Assembly: GCA_037349105.1 (NCBI GenBank)
Contig: JAYJMM010000116.1
Location: 868,001-932,000 of the forward strand
Reading direction: 5' to 3'
From: Limnomonas spitsbergensis
Lineage: Eukaryota > Chlorophyta > Chlorophyceae > Chlamydomonadales
DNA: 64,000 nucleotides
A program made the translations under genes and the position numbers. The notes below the pieces were generated by a model. The model worked only from the letters and a program-made list of their open reading frames with translations. It was not told the origin of the DNA and ran no database searches. Shown piece by piece: positions 24,101 to 35,700 of the stretch (the first letter of the stretch is position 1; each line of letters begins with the position of its first letter).

Positions 24101-27100
24101 GACAGGAGAAGCTAGCACGTTAGTCTACAACATTTTTTCCCTAAGCGCAATTCCTTGTACCCCAACTAAGGGGTGCAGTCCCACTTGTACCCCAAGGTTA
24201 GGGGGCAGTCGCATCAGTAAATGCTGATCATAAGGCAAAACGGCCTCAGTGTGAGGAGTGCAGTCGCATCAGTACAAGCTGCTGATGACACAAACAAGGC
24301 CTCGGTGCAAGGAGTGCAGCCTCACCTGCACAGGTTGCTAAACCCTTAACACTAAACCCACCTGTACATGTTGCTTAACCCAAAACACTAAACCCACCTG
24401 TACATGTTGCTGACCTCCATGACAATGTCACAGTACTCGGTGACGCTGCCGTCCAGCTGGTAGTGCTCCATGGCCGCCTTGTACCGCAGCATGCCGGCAT
24501 TGAACAGCTCGCGCGCCTGCAACACACACACACACGTTAGGCAGGCAGCATGAGGATTATTAGGCAGCATGCCGGCATTGAACAGCTCGCGCGCCTGCAA
24601 CACACACACACACATACACACACACATCAGGCAAGTACCATGAGGAGCAGCAGGCAGCTTATCGGCATGGAGTAACTTACTCGCCTGCAACACACAGGCA
24701 CACACACGTTATGCAAGTACCGTGAGGAGTACCAGGCAGCTTATAGGAATTTATAAAGTTGCGCGCCTGCAACACACACACACGTTATGCAAGTACCGTG
24801 AGGAGTACCAGGCAGCTTATTGCAGCTTGCATACCTGCAACACACACACACACACAAACGTGCAGCAGGCTCAAACGGTGGGAAGTACTAGGCAGCGTGT
24901 CCTTCAGTTGCGCACGTTTGGGGGGCCTGCCAAGTAGCCACCACCTGGTCGATGGGGATAAAATCCTGACCGGCCCACAGCCAGTGGCACCTCACTCTAC
25001 CTGACCCGCACGGTTGACAGTGATCATACCGCTTCAGTGTGGCTGGAACTCTGTAAACGAGTAGGGGCGCAGAATGAGGTGTACTCTCAATCCCACTGCT
25101 ACAGCTACTGGTAAGACGAGGAACGGCACAACAGCCCGTTGACAGGTCATTCGCTCACCTCGTCGAATGTCTTGACGAGCGAATCGAGGCCCCACTGCAT
25201 GGTCTCGGGGCCAGGTAGGTCCAGGGTGTGGAAGCTGCATAGAAGCCACGGAATATTAGAGTCAGGTAGTCCAGCAAGGCATGGGCTAAACAGGCAGTAA
25301 GCAGCAAACCAGGCCCTGTCACACTTAAGCTACATCGTGGTCCACAGCCAGGGTGGCCTGGTCCAGCGAGGCACCTGCAGCATTGGCCTCCTGCCGTAGG
25401 CCAGTCAAGGCTTATCATCATGGGCCCAGCCGTGGGTGCCTCGAGGTCTGCCATAAGCAGTCTGGTTAGCAGGAACATAAAAAAATATGCTGTGGATCTC
25501 AAAGCTGTGGATCTCAAATCTGTGTATCTCAAATCTGTGGATCTAGATGCTGTGGATCTCAAAGCTGCGGATCGCCACGCTGTGGATCTCAGTGTTGTGG
25601 ATCTCCGTGCTATGGATCTCAATACTGTGGGATCTTGATGCTGTATATCTCAATACTGTGGATCTCAAATCTGCGGATCTCCATACAATGGATCTCATTA
25701 CTGTGGATCTTAATGATCTGGATGTCAATGCTATTGATCTCACTGCTGTGGATCTTACTGTTGTGGATCTCACTGCTGTGGATCGCACTGCTGTGGATCT
25801 TACTGCTGTGGACCTTACTGCTATGGATCTCACTGTTGTGGATCTCACTGCTGTGGATCTCACCGTTGTGGACCTTACTGCTACGGATCTCACTGCTGTG
25901 GATCACACCGTTGTGGATCTCACCGTTGTGGATCTCACTGCTGTGGATCTTACTGCTGTGGATCTCACCGTTGTGGATCTCACTGCTGTGGATCTCACTG
26001 CTGTGGATCTCACTGCTGTGGATCTTACTGCTGTGGATCTCACTGCTGTGGATCTCACCGTTGTGGATCTTACTGCTGTGGATCTCACTGCTAAGGATCT
26101 CACTGCTGTGGATCTCACTGCTGTGGATCTCACTGCTGTGGATCTCACTGCTGTGGATCTTACTGCTGTGGATCTTACTGCTGTGGATATCACTGCTGTG
26201 GATCTCACTGTTGTGGATCTCACTACTGTGGATCTCACTACTGTGGATCTCACTGCTGTGGATCTCACCGTTGTGGATCTCACTCCTGTGGATCTCACCG
26301 TTGTGGATCTCGCCGTTGTGGATCTCACCGTTGTGGATCTTACCGTTGTGGATCTCACTGCTGTGGATCTCACTGCTGTGGATCTCACCGTTGTGGCTCT
26401 CACTGTTGTGGATCTCACAGTTGTAGATCTCACTGCTGTGGATATGACTGCCGTGGATCTCAATGCTGTGAGATCTCAATGTTCTTATATCTCAATTCTG
26501 GATCTCAATCATGCAGCTGGCAACGATATTCGTATGCATGTGTGATGTGCTGTCGTGCAGCTGCACATTGATCGCCTAGATGACCTGGGACTTGGAGAGT
26601 GGCAGCAGGTGCGATGAAGGCTTCCAGCATAGCTGGGTCGAGGCTCTAACTGATTTGATAGGGCAGGTTTCTTCACACTGTCATGACGGTACTAGGGCAG
26701 TGCACGCTATCACGAGGGCAGCAGTAATTAATTTAGTGTGCACCAAGCCACGTTGGGGCGGCTGCCAGTCAGCCACTGGTGCGCCCATGGGGACCAAACC
26801 CTGGTCATAGTACCGGCGTGGATGTGACTACGGCCTCAAGCTGCATTGTTCCCTCAACCTCCACACCCCAGTAGGGCGCAGCTTTCTTTCGTTCTTCCTT
26901 GCCGGACTATGGCCAGGACCAGGCGGCATGCATTTCTGCACCTGCCCCCCACCGCCATGGACCGTGCTGAAGCTGAATTACAACTGAAGCGCGCTGAAAT
27001 AAACACTGAGGGTAAGTGCACCCTTCCTTCAGGTCAGGAATTTTCATGAAGGCAGTGCATTCTTCAATAAGAGCAGTGTACCACTGCGCCCTTTCGTCAC

Positions 27101-30100
27101 TTTATAATCACCCTTCATGAGGGCAATGCACAGGTTTACATATTTGCACACACCCTGCAACAAGGATAGCTCATCCCCTATCACGAGGGCAGTGCACCCT
27201 TGTACACGGTTGCCCCCCCCTCTCAACTGGATAGCGCATCCCCTATCACGAGGGCAGTGCACCCTTGTACACGGTTGCCCCCCCCTCTCAACTGGATAGC
27301 GCATCCCCTATCACGAGGGCAGTGCACCCTTGTACACGGTTGCCCCCCCTCTCACCTGGGTAGCACATCCCCTATCACGAGGGCAGTGCACCCTGGTACA
27401 CGGTTGCCCCCCCCTCTCAACTGGATAGCGCATCCCCTATCACGAGGGCAGTGCACCCTTGTACACGGTTGCCCCCCCCTCTCAACTGGATAGCGCATCC
27501 CCTATCACGAGGGCAGTGCACCCTTGTACACGGTTGCCCCCCCCTCTCAACTGGGAAGCGCATCCCCTATCACGAGGGCAGTGCACCCTTGTACACGGTT
27601 GCCCCCCCCTCTCAACTGGATAGCGCATCCCCTATCACGAGGGCAGTGCACCCTTGTACACGGTTGCCCCCCCCTCTCAACTGGATAGCACATCCACAAT
27701 CACGAGGGCAGTGCACCCTTGTACACGGTTGCCCCCCCCTCTCAACTGGGTAGCACATACCCTATCACGAGGGCAGTGCACCCTTGTACACGGTTGCCCC
27801 CCCCTCTCAACTGGGTAGCACATCCCCTATCACGAGGGCAGAGCACCCTTGTACACGGTTGCCCCCCCCTCTCAACTGGGTAGCACATCCCCTATCACGA
27901 GGGCAGTGCACCCTTGTACACGGTTGCTCCCCCCCTCTCAACTGGGTAGCACATCCCCTATCACGAGGGCAGTGCACCCTTGTACACGGTTGCCCCACCC
28001 TCTCAACTGGGTAACACATCCCCTATCACGAGGGCAGTGCACCCTTGTACACGGTTGCCCCCCCCCCCTCAACTGGGTAGCACATCCCCTATCACGAGGG
28101 CAGTGCACCCTTGTACACGGTTGCCCCCCCCTCTCACCTGGATAGCACATCCCCTATCACGAGGGCAGTGCACCCTTGTACACGGTTGTCCCCCCCTCTC
28201 AACTGGGTAGTACATCCCCTAGCACGAGGGCAGTGCACCCTTGTACACGGTTGCCCCCCCCTCTCAACTGGGTAGCACATCCCCTATCACGAGGGCAGTG
28301 CACCCTTGTACACGGTTGTCCCCCCCTCTCAACTGGGTAGCACACCCCCTAGCACGAGGGCAGTGCACCCTTGTACACGGTTGCCCCCCCCTCTCAACTG
28401 GGTAGCACATCCCCTATCACGAGGGCAGTGCACCCTTGTACACGGTTGCCCCCCCCTCTCAACTGGGTAGCACATCCCCTATCACGAGGGCAGTGCACCC
28501 TTGTACACGGTTGCCCCCCCCTCTCAACTGGGTTGCACATCCCCTATCACGAGGGCAGTGCACCCTTGTACACGGTTGCCCCCCCCTCTCAACTGGGTAG
28601 CTCATCCCCTATCACGAGGGCAGTGCACCCTTGCACACGGTTGCCCCCCCCTCTCAACTGGGTAGCTCATCCCCTATCACGAGGGCAGTGCACCCTTGTA
28701 CACGGTTGCCCCCCCCTCTCAACTGGGTAGCACATCCCCTATCACGAGGGCAGTGCACCCTTGTACACGGTTGCCCCCCCCCTCTCAACTGGGTAGCACA
28801 TCCCCTATCACGAGGGCAGTGCACCCTTGTACACGGTTGCCCCCCCCTCTTAACTGGATAGCACATCCCCTATCACGAGGGCAGTGCACCCTTGTACACG
28901 GTTGCCCCCCCCTCTCACCTGGGTAGCACATCCCCTATCACGAGGGCAGTGCACCCTTGTACACGGTTGCCCCCCCTCCCCTCAACTGAGTAGCACATCC
29001 CCTATCACGAGGGTAGTGCACCCTTGTACACAGTTGCTCCCCCCCTCTCAACTGGGTAGCTCATCCCCTATCACGAGGGCAGTGCACCCTTGTACACGGT
29101 TGCCCCCCCTCCCCACAACTGGGTAGCACATCCCCTATCACGACGGCAGTGCACCCTTGTACACGGTTGCCCCCCTCCCCTCAACTGGGTAGCTCATCCC
29201 CTATCACGAGGGCAGTGCACCCTTGTACACGGTTGCCCCCCCCTCTCAACTGGGTAGCACATCCCCTATCACGAGGGCAGTGCACCCTTGTACACGGTTG
29301 CCCCCCTCCCCTCAACTGGGTAGCACATCCCCTATCACGAGGGCAGTACACCCTTGTACACGGTTGCCCCCCTCCCCTCAACTGGGTAGCACATCCCCTA
29401 TCACGAGGGCAGTGCACCCTTGTACACGGTTGCCCCCCTCCCCCCAACTGGGTAGCACATCCCCTATCATGAGGGCAGTGCATCTTTGTACACGGTTGCC
29501 CCCCTCCCCTCAACTGGGTAGCACATCACCTCACCGGAGGCTCTCAGGGAAGCTCTCCACTGACGGCAAGTCGACCTGCACGCCATCGCTGCAGTAGTGG
29601 TCATGTGAGGCCACCAGGCGCTGCAGGTTCAGCTTGGCCCACGCCAGCTCCATGTTGGCCGCCACGTCAGCATCCAAGGCAGCAGGCGGCGGCTGGGAGG
29701 CGCCGCTGCCGCTGCCGCCATCGCTTGGCGGGCCTGATCCAGGCAGGACAGGCGCCTGCTCTGTCGGCTTCATACTCGTATCGGGATCTGTCAGCTGTGC
29801 CTCTGTCGGCTTGATGAGCGCACTGGGCTTTGGCAGCGTAGCTACCTGCACCCAAGAGTGGCGTTCAAATGCATGACGTCATGCTCGAGGCCTCAGCGGT
29901 AAATCTGCTCGTGACTTTCAGAGGCGACAGACGGCTCGTTACGTGCAGCAGAGAGGCACAAATTGGTTCGCTCTGCCTGGCCCTTGCGAAAAAGGCTGTG
30001 GGTGGTAGCGTCAACTTTGTGATAACACCGAATGGCTCAGGCCTCCCCCCCCCCTCCCTTGGGTGAGGGGGCAGCAGAGCGTTTCCGACCATGCAGATAC

Positions 30101-32380
30101 TTTGCAGCCCTGGACCTGCATGGCCACCCATGGCTCACACAGACATTCGTGTTAATTTAAGCATGCATCATACCACCCTGAACAGACCAGTCCGCAGCCA
30201 CCACCGGGCTGATGGGATCCTTTCATGACCGACCAACAACCGGGCGCCCAAGCAGCAGGCACCTTGCTACGACAGACCCCACCTGACAGACAGACCTCAC
30301 CCCTGTGGGCCATGAATCCATGATGTAGCATAATAGCAGCTGATGTAGCTGAAATGCGGCTGATTTAGCTGAATTGCAGCTGATGTAGCTGAATCGCGGC
30401 TGAGGCACCCTGAAACCAACGTTGGCAGACATGCACTGCCCGCATGCCTGTTTAAATTACGGCCCCCCTTACCTGGCCAGCAGCAAGCAGGCAGTACTGC
30501 CCGATGGCAAACGCGTTGACCGACGTGTAGATGGAACTGAGCTGCAAGCAGTTCTGAACCCACTCCTGCAGTTGGTACTGGCCTGTCGGGGAGTAATGAC
30601 CAACGTTTCATTCAGGGTGCTTCAGCTACAAATTCAGCTACATCACAGCCCACCACTGGGGTGGCCTGGTTCAGCAAGGTGCCCGCTGCTTGGGTCAACG
30701 ACCGTAGGCCGGTCAAGGTTTGGTCCCCATAAGCCCAGTTGCGGCCGCCCAGTGGCCTGCCACAGGTGGTCTGGTGCAGTGCACACTAAGTGCAAGCATT
30801 GATACAAGCAGGCACGCTGGCAGCGAAGTAGACGCAGCCCGCAAGCATGGCCAGGGTTTCCAAATCCAGCCTCAATGTGCTAGGGGCGCAGCCTGTCCCA
30901 AGTTCCTGGGCAGTGATGGTCCGGGATCCGCACCCTCAGACGCATTCTCTGTCCTGTCTTCCTGGGCGCTGCAATTAATACCAGAGAAGGTCTAATCATC
31001 CAGATCCTTATAATCATCCACCACCCTTTGATCATCCATGGATCATCCTTGATCATCCTAGATCATCCTAGATCATTCTAGATCATCAAAGGATCCTGAA
31101 TGATGAGAAGGATGATCCATTATGATCCTACCCCCCTCATCATCCACGTCCTTTGATATGAATGGTGAGAACGCTTCAGGTTCAATATGTCGCAGTAAAA
31201 AGCTTTGGACTGACTGGGAACATCCAAGACCAGCTGCAGCAAGCAGCCTGGCCTGTTCTATGCACTGCTTGGGTCTCCATTGTATCTAACTGAAGAGTAC
31301 GCTGCAGGCCAGTAGCACCTAGGTGCTTATCACTCCTGGAACACGCCACCCGGCATGAGCAGCACAGCCTACAAGTCCGGGTTGAGGACAGTCTAGCACT
31401 CTGTATGGTTAGGTCAAGCACAAGATGGTTCTTAAATGCATTACTGACACGCATGCAGTACCAGCAGTACAGCACATACACAGTGCCAGCATTACAGCAA
31501 GCACCCTGTACCAGCAGTACAACATGCATGCAGTTCCAGCAATATGGATGTGCGCTGTGCCAGGTGTGCATTACGTTCGCAGTACAAGGACTAGAGCATG
31601 TAAGCAGTACCAGTAGTGCTGCACACGAGCAGGAGCAGATATCGCGGTGCGGCAAAACGCAAGACATCAGAGATTTAGTTGGCACTCACCACTCGCGAGT
31701 TGTCGCTGCAGCGTGGCTGCGCAATACTGCGCGGACTGCGTCCGCTGCCGCGTATGCGCGTAGACTTGAGCCAGGAAGAAAAGCGTGCTTGTGTACTGAG
31801 ACTCCACATCGTCCCATGCGTGCATGGTGGACTCAGGCGGCGCTGACGCGGCGGCGACACCATCAGAAGCTGCTTCGTTCCCATCCCCCCTGTTCAAGAT
31901 CTGTTCTGGATGAGGCTCACCCGCCCCGGGCTGATCGCTAACCAAGCTGCTAGCTTGCTGGACAGCTGAGGCTGCAGCTGTCTTGGCGGCACCTGTTGCA
32001 TGCTTGCCGCGGTGCTCGAGGTACAAGGCCTCGGCCTTGCCCAGCCATGCAAGGGCACTGTCCAGATCTGCCCGACCGCTTTGAAGCGCCCCGAGCGCGT
32101 TGTAACACTCCTGAACTAGGGCCATGTGCTGATGCAGCGCTTGCTCCAGTTTTGGTAGCGCAGTTTCTACGCAGGCCTGCCCGTCCGCCAGCATGTCCGT
32201 TTCAAGGAGGACGAGGCCGCGTCGAGCCTGCAGGACGCTCAAAGATGTATCGCCCGCGTCAACAACCTGATCTATGGCGCTCTGGAGCACCAGTGCTGCC
32301 TCGTATTTGAAATCGTAAGGTTTCTCCTCATCGGCATCTCGCAAGCAGAGATCGCGGGCTTTCTTTAAAACCTCCTCCAT
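18115..32380 (-). CDS. KIFBP: KIF-binding protein (KIFBP/KBP) homologue
   Basis: Nine minus-strand exons keep frame throughout: 32380-31690, 30582-30473, 29845-29535, 25234-25159, 24516-24398, 23268-23146, 21953-21878, 19459-19245 and 18283-18115. They give 629 aa; animal KIFBP is about 620. Exon 1 ends with the diagnostic YTSTLFFLAQVYAHTRQ and YCAATLQRQL, exon 2 carries EWVQNCLQLSS. Later exons give ARELFNAGMLRYKAAMEHY, EEYYLGIVRR, SIALELGNICREVAEL and AARYYGEFIDTFREA, in the family order. KIFBP is an all-helical TPR-like protein that in animals binds kinesin motor domains and blocks microtubule attachment; a role in transport or cilia of this alga is inference. An acidic Ala/Ser/Pro-rich insert lies around residues 150-200 and another at the start of exon 3. 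Intron 3 (4.3 kb) and introns 5-8 are filled with arrays, many of them copies of exon edges. Confidence 0.94.
18655..19025. repeat. 35-bp array (KIFBP intron 8)
   Basis: GGTAAGAAGGGGGCATGGAA plus AAGGAGGGCCGCCAT, about ten copies with small indels. It is C/T-rich on the transcribed sense (minus) strand. I see no clear match to an exon edge. Confidence 0.92.
19128..19280 (-). repeat. copy of the KIFBP exon-8 donor edge
   Basis: CTGCATGTCCACTCACTTGT followed by TGGGCGCCCTGGACAGCACC occurs at 19139 and again, as the true exon end plus donor, at 19229. It is a two-copy boundary duplication about 90 bp apart. Confidence 0.85.
19530..19695 (-). repeat. copies of the KIFBP exon-8 acceptor edge
   Basis: The exon-8 start with its acceptor (GCTTCTCGCCTGGCGGCCGC then CACCTGTGAAC in plus-strand reading, 19437-19467) recurs near 19551-19580 and 19650-19680, upstream in transcript direction. 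Confidence 0.85.
19918..20068 (+). repeat. dispersed family B copy 1 (about 150 bp)
   Basis: It contains GGCTGAATTACGTAGCTGAG, TTTACCAGGAAGGGACCGTA, ATTCTGAATTACGGCGCA and TTGCACAGCACTG. The same blocks occur in order at 54080-54215 and inverted at 55553-55700. Confidence 0.8.
20145..20955. repeat. 33-bp array, about 24 copies (KIFBP intron 7)
   Basis: GGAGGGGAGGTACGCCCTCC plus AGCAGCGTGTTAA repeated almost perfectly. Because 33 is a multiple of three, open frames of 220-280 codons appear on both strands. The protein repeat has no domain and no proper start context, so no gene is called. Confidence 0.96.
21430..21890 (-). repeat. about 46-bp donor-edge array (KIFBP intron 7)
   Basis: Units CCCACCTTCACTGTGCTCCT plus GCCCCGGCCATCGCCTCATC are diverged copies of the exon-7 end plus donor, which reads CTCTCACCTTTGCTGCGCCC at 21871 in plus-strand orientation. 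About nine copies, G/A-rich on the sense strand. Confidence 0.85.
21970..22255. repeat. 18-bp AGCATGGTCATAGATCTA array
   Basis: About 15 imperfect copies directly upstream, in transcript direction, of KIFBP exon 7. No exon-edge similarity was seen. Confidence 0.88.
22590..22745 (+). repeat. dispersed family A copy
   Basis: GGGCGGCCACCGCTGAGCCA, GACCGGCGTTCGGCTGGAGG, GCAAGGCTTGCTGCACTAAG and the GTAGCTGAAGTAAAGCTGAA tail follow the family order. Confidence 0.65.
23269..23990 (-). repeat. about six partial copies of KIFBP exon 6 with its acceptor
   Basis: True exon 6 (23268-23146) contains, in plus-strand reading, CGCACGCTGCTTCTGCATCA then CTCTTCCGCTTAACACTTGG. Diverged copies recur near 23325, 23450, 23570, 23680, 23805 and 23935 at about 115-bp spacing, each including the acceptor-side CACCTG. 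A further degraded copy of the exon 3' end lies at 23058-23100. These are pseudo-exons, not alternatives that keep conserved residues. Confidence 0.9.
23997..24040 (+). repeat. interstitial telomere-type (TTTAGGG)n
   Basis: Four near-perfect GGGTTTA units, then degenerate ones. TTTAGGG is the plant-type telomere repeat; Chlamydomonas has TTTTAGGG. Confidence 0.9.
24500..24890 (-). repeat. copies of the KIFBP exon-5 acceptor edge with (CA)n
   Basis: The exon-5 start (plus-strand reading CATTGAACAGCTCGCGCGCC then TGCAACACACACACA) recurs at 24576 and, more diverged, near 24665, 24745 and 24820, each followed by a (CA)n tract. In transcript orientation this is (TG)n-TTGCAG|exon, so the microsatellite is part of the duplicated acceptor. 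Confidence 0.9.
25480..26500. repeat. 15-bp GTGGATCTCACTGCT array (KIFBP intron 3)
   Basis: About 65 imperfect copies of a 15-bp unit. Open in several frames on both strands (up to 332 codons) purely because the unit is a multiple of three. Confidence 0.96.
26730..26820 (+). repeat. dispersed family A fragment
   Basis: TTTAGTGTGCACCAAGCCAC, GGCGGCTGCCAGTCAGCCAC and GGGGACCAAACCCTGGTCAT match the left half of the family. Confidence 0.6.
27170..29534 (-). repeat. 65-bp donor-edge array, about 36 copies (KIFBP intron 3)
   Basis: The unit, in plus-strand reading, is CTATCACGAGGGCAGTGCAC plus CCTTGTACACGGTTGCCCCC plus CTCAACTGGGTAGCACATCCC. The last part continues into the true donor edge of exon 3 at 29510-29535 (CAACTGGGTAGCACATCACC then TCAC|CGGAGG). 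On the sense strand the true site reads CCG|GTGAGGTGATGTGC and the unit reads CTC|GTGATAGGGGATGTGC, so the units derive from the exon-3 5' splice site. G-rich on the sense strand. Confidence 0.93.
30180..30300 (+). repeat. dispersed family A fragment
   Basis: CCGGGCTGATGGGATCCTTT, ACCGGGCGCCCAAGCAGCAG and GCACCTTGCTACGACAGAC follow the family order, but diverged. Confidence 0.5.
30610..30792 (-). repeat. dispersed family A, good copy
   Basis: Read along the plus strand: GGGTGCTTCAGCTACAAATT, CAGCTACATCACAGCCC, GGTTCAGCAAGGTGCCC, CTGCTTGGGTCAACGACCGT, AGGCCGGTCAAGGTTTGGTC, GCCCAGTTGCGGCCGCCCAG, GGTGGTCTGGTGCAGTGCAC. Other copies in this or the inverse orientation lie at 33470, 38270, 40074 and 51538. 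Confidence 0.8.
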
Positions 32381-32732
32381 GTGAAAAAATCACAGGAATT
32401 TTACAATTGGATGAATGAACTCTTTCGAAAAACAGCACTCCTTGTCATCAATCGCCTGCACCCGCGCCCGCGCCCGCCCAAGGATGCTACGTAGATCAAA
32501 AGCCAGATCCGGCGGTACATCCAGCCCTGGCTGCGACCTCTTATAAGACTGTACCCATCCTACTGAAGGGCTGATGTTCCTGGCACTTCATTGTCCTGTA
32601 CACGACATTCAGAGTCTGGCTTAGGAAATTATACTCACATAGTTCTCCTACATAAGCAACATAGCTTGTGTATGATATCTCATTCGGTGCTACATCGGTG
32701 GAGGTCCAAGAAATTAGTCAGTGACGCGGATA
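32381..32732. promoter_or_regulatory. divergent promoter interval between KIFBP and the 366-aa gene
   Basis: Only 352 bp separate the KIFBP ATG (complement of 32378-32380) from the ATG at 32733, so a bidirectional promoter is likely. It holds a GC-rich CCCGCGCCCGCGCCCGCCC run near 32461. No TATA box is obvious. Inference from layout. Confidence 0.5.
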
Positions 32733-35700
32733 ATGAATCGAGAGAAAGAGCAGAATGCTACACACGAAAGCTCGGCCAGAAAAAACGCTGTTTCGGCGTT
32801 CAGTCTGAAGCTGCGAACGGCGGTGCTTCATGGTGACAACGTCAGCGAGTTTTGGAGAGCTGCTAAGAGCCCTCTGAGAACCCAGAGGGCATCTATGACC
32901 TTGGCGGTACCAGAAACTGGCTCCCACGACCCCCAGCTCCTTGAATACATGGATGTGTTTGTCGACACTATATGTCAAGAGGCAGTCTCGGCCTCCAAAG
33001 CGAAGGCTGCTGCACCTGGACTACCACTGAAGAATGACCAAGCACAAGGGCACTGGCCTGTGGAGAGGCAAGCAGAGCCGACGCCAAGCCATGCATCCCC
33101 CTCACAGGTACGCCAGATTCAATTTGGACTAAGACATCTCCCATGCTACCTTTGGGCTGTGTGCCCACATGAAGGAGATTTGTACCTTTGTAGTATAGAA
33201 CCTTGCAGAATCGAAGCTGCATAAGCCAGTCAATTGCATGAATCCCTGACTGAAAGGCACCCTGACGCCCTCACGCACCTCTTACATCAGGCTCCCCACA
33301 ACGCACGCGTGAAAGGATCGATTTTTAGCCAAAGGCAGGCCCACCAGTGCCTAACTACCTGTGGCTAAGAATCGATTGGCACGGAAGGAGCATGCTAATT
33401 TAAACAAAGCAGCAGGGTAATGGACTACCTGAGCTAGCGAGCTCTACTGCTTCCACCCATATTTATTTATTTTAGTGCGCACCAGACCACCTTCAGGAGG
33501 CCGCTAGTAACCCGCCACTGGCCGATGTGGACCAAACCTCCACCGGCCTACGGCCGATAGCCCAAGCAGGAGGGCTTGCTGCACCAGGCCGCCCGGCCGC
33601 AGCCCTAGCCGTATCTGAATTGTAGCTGATGCACCCTGAACTGTAGCTGATGCACCCTGATTAGTAGCTGATGCACCCTGAATTGTACCTGATGCACCCT
33701 GAACTGTAGCTGAGGCACCCTGAATTGTAGCTGATGCACCCTGAATTGTAGCTGATGCACCCTGAATTGTAGCTGAGGCACCCTAAATTGTAGCTGAGGC
33801 ACCCTGAACTGTACCTGATGCACCCTGAACTGTAGCTGATGCACCCTGAACTGTAGCTGATGCACCCTGATTGTAGCTGATGCACCCTGAACTGTAGCTG
33901 ATGCACCGTGAATTGTAGCTGATGCACCCTGAATTGTAGCTGATGCACCCTGAATTGTAGCTGAGGCACCCTGAATTGTAGCTGATGCACCCTGAATTGT
34001 AGCTGAGGCACCCTGAATTGTAGCTGAGGCACCCTGAATTGTAGCTGATGCACCCTGAACTGTAGCTGAGGCACCCTGAATTGTAGCTGATGCACCCTGA
34101 ACTGTAGCTGATGCACCCTGAATTGTAGCTGAGGCACCCTGCATTGTAGCTGAGGCACCCTGAATGGTAGCTGAGGCACCCTGAATGGTAGCTGAGGCAC
34201 CCTGAATTGTAGCTGAGGCACCCTGAAATGACGAGAGGGCCTGCCACCCCCAGGGCTCGCCTAAGAGCAGCAGGGGCAGTAGACGCCAAGGCGCTGGGGC
34301 TGGCGGCAAGCCCGCTTGGGCGCTTTCGGAGGACCAGGCATCAGCAAAGCAGGAGGGTGAAGAGGCCGAGCTGTTGAGCTTTGCCGACAGCCTGGACTTC
34401 GACTCGTTTGTTGAGAAGCTGGACGACACGGAGTTAAGGCAGACATTCACGGTGCGGTGGGCTTACATTGAAGGTTCTATAGCTCAGGGTTTGGCCATTG
34501 CTGGGTTCAGGGTTCTATGACTTAGGTCATGAACCTTCAACCCTGAACCCTCGACCCTCCAATTGCCCCTTCATCCCAAGGTGGAGCAGGGGATGCATTT
34601 GTAAATAAACCGCGGGTTCCTTCATGGCCAGGTTCCTGTGTCCAGCCTTTAATCCCTTCATCCTGCTGAGCCTTTCTCATGCTGGGCAAGCAAGGACGCT
34701 TCACGATCGCCTTTTTTTGCAAGGGCTATGCTTGGAACTCAGGCTGACAAATTTCGACGGTTCAGACTTGACTGACAGGCTCTACATGTGCCAGTCACTC
34801 TTTATTCCCTGTGTGCCTTTCCACATCTGGGGGACCGCCGGGCGGCCAGCCGGTCACTAAATGGGCCGATTGGGACCACACACCTTGACTGGCATACGAC
34901 CGGGAGTCCAAGCAGCAGGCACCTTGTGGCATAAAGCCACTCCGACCGATGGCCGTGACTTTGCTGAAGCGTTTCCGGACAAACTGAGCTCACACTTCAC
35001 ACTTCACACCCTCCGGCAGGCGCTCCAGGCTTCGGACAACGGGCCCGATGGGATTGCGGGGCACGAAGCATGGCGGAGGTCTTTTGCACGTGCCTTAAAC
35101 CAGGCTACGTCCTCTCAGGTCCACGGGGGCAGCCGCGAGCAGCTGGATGGGGAGGACGGAACTCGGTTTGTCGGTGCCCAGGCTGAGGGAGCATGCAGCA
35201 GGTGCGTTTTCAGACATTCGTTTTTAATGGATGTTATGTGTATTTGCAGTGTGCGTCAGACCACTGCAGGGTTGTACAATTCAGTCTCTCTGAAACCATT
35301 GGAAGCAGGCCGTGATTTAGATGAATAATTGAATTATTCACCCTGAGGCTGCATTAGGCTGATTTAGCTGAATGGTAGCATCAGCGCCCCAACAGGAAAC
35401 CTGGACATTTTGTTTCATCATGTCCCGCCCTCCTCTTCAGGTTGACCCTACCAATCCGAGCGAGGCCTGAAGCCACCCCCACGAGAACCGCAGAGGCAGA
35501 GGATGCAAGCGGGGCAGCTGCAGCCCCGGCTGTTTGCAAATGGGACGTCTCCAGGCTCTTCGACGGCATGGGCGGGGCCAGCAGGGTGCAGGCGGACGCT
35601 GGCCGGCTGCGCGACGCAGAGGACTTCCTGCAAGAGAACCCCCAGCACAAGGCGCTGCACTCGCACGCGAGCGTGAGGACTATCCTCGGGACTTTCATGG

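Noticed and set aside
25547..26545. 332-codon and 286-codon repeat ORFs resembling pentapeptide-type repeats
   Set aside because: A 15-bp tandem unit gives five-residue periodicity in several frames on both strands; the region is inside KIFBP intron 3 and the pentapeptide look is a coincidence of unit length.
27170..29534. CRISPR-like regular repeat
   Set aside because: Units are contiguous tandem copies with no unique spacers, in a eukaryotic intron, and no cas-like gene is present.
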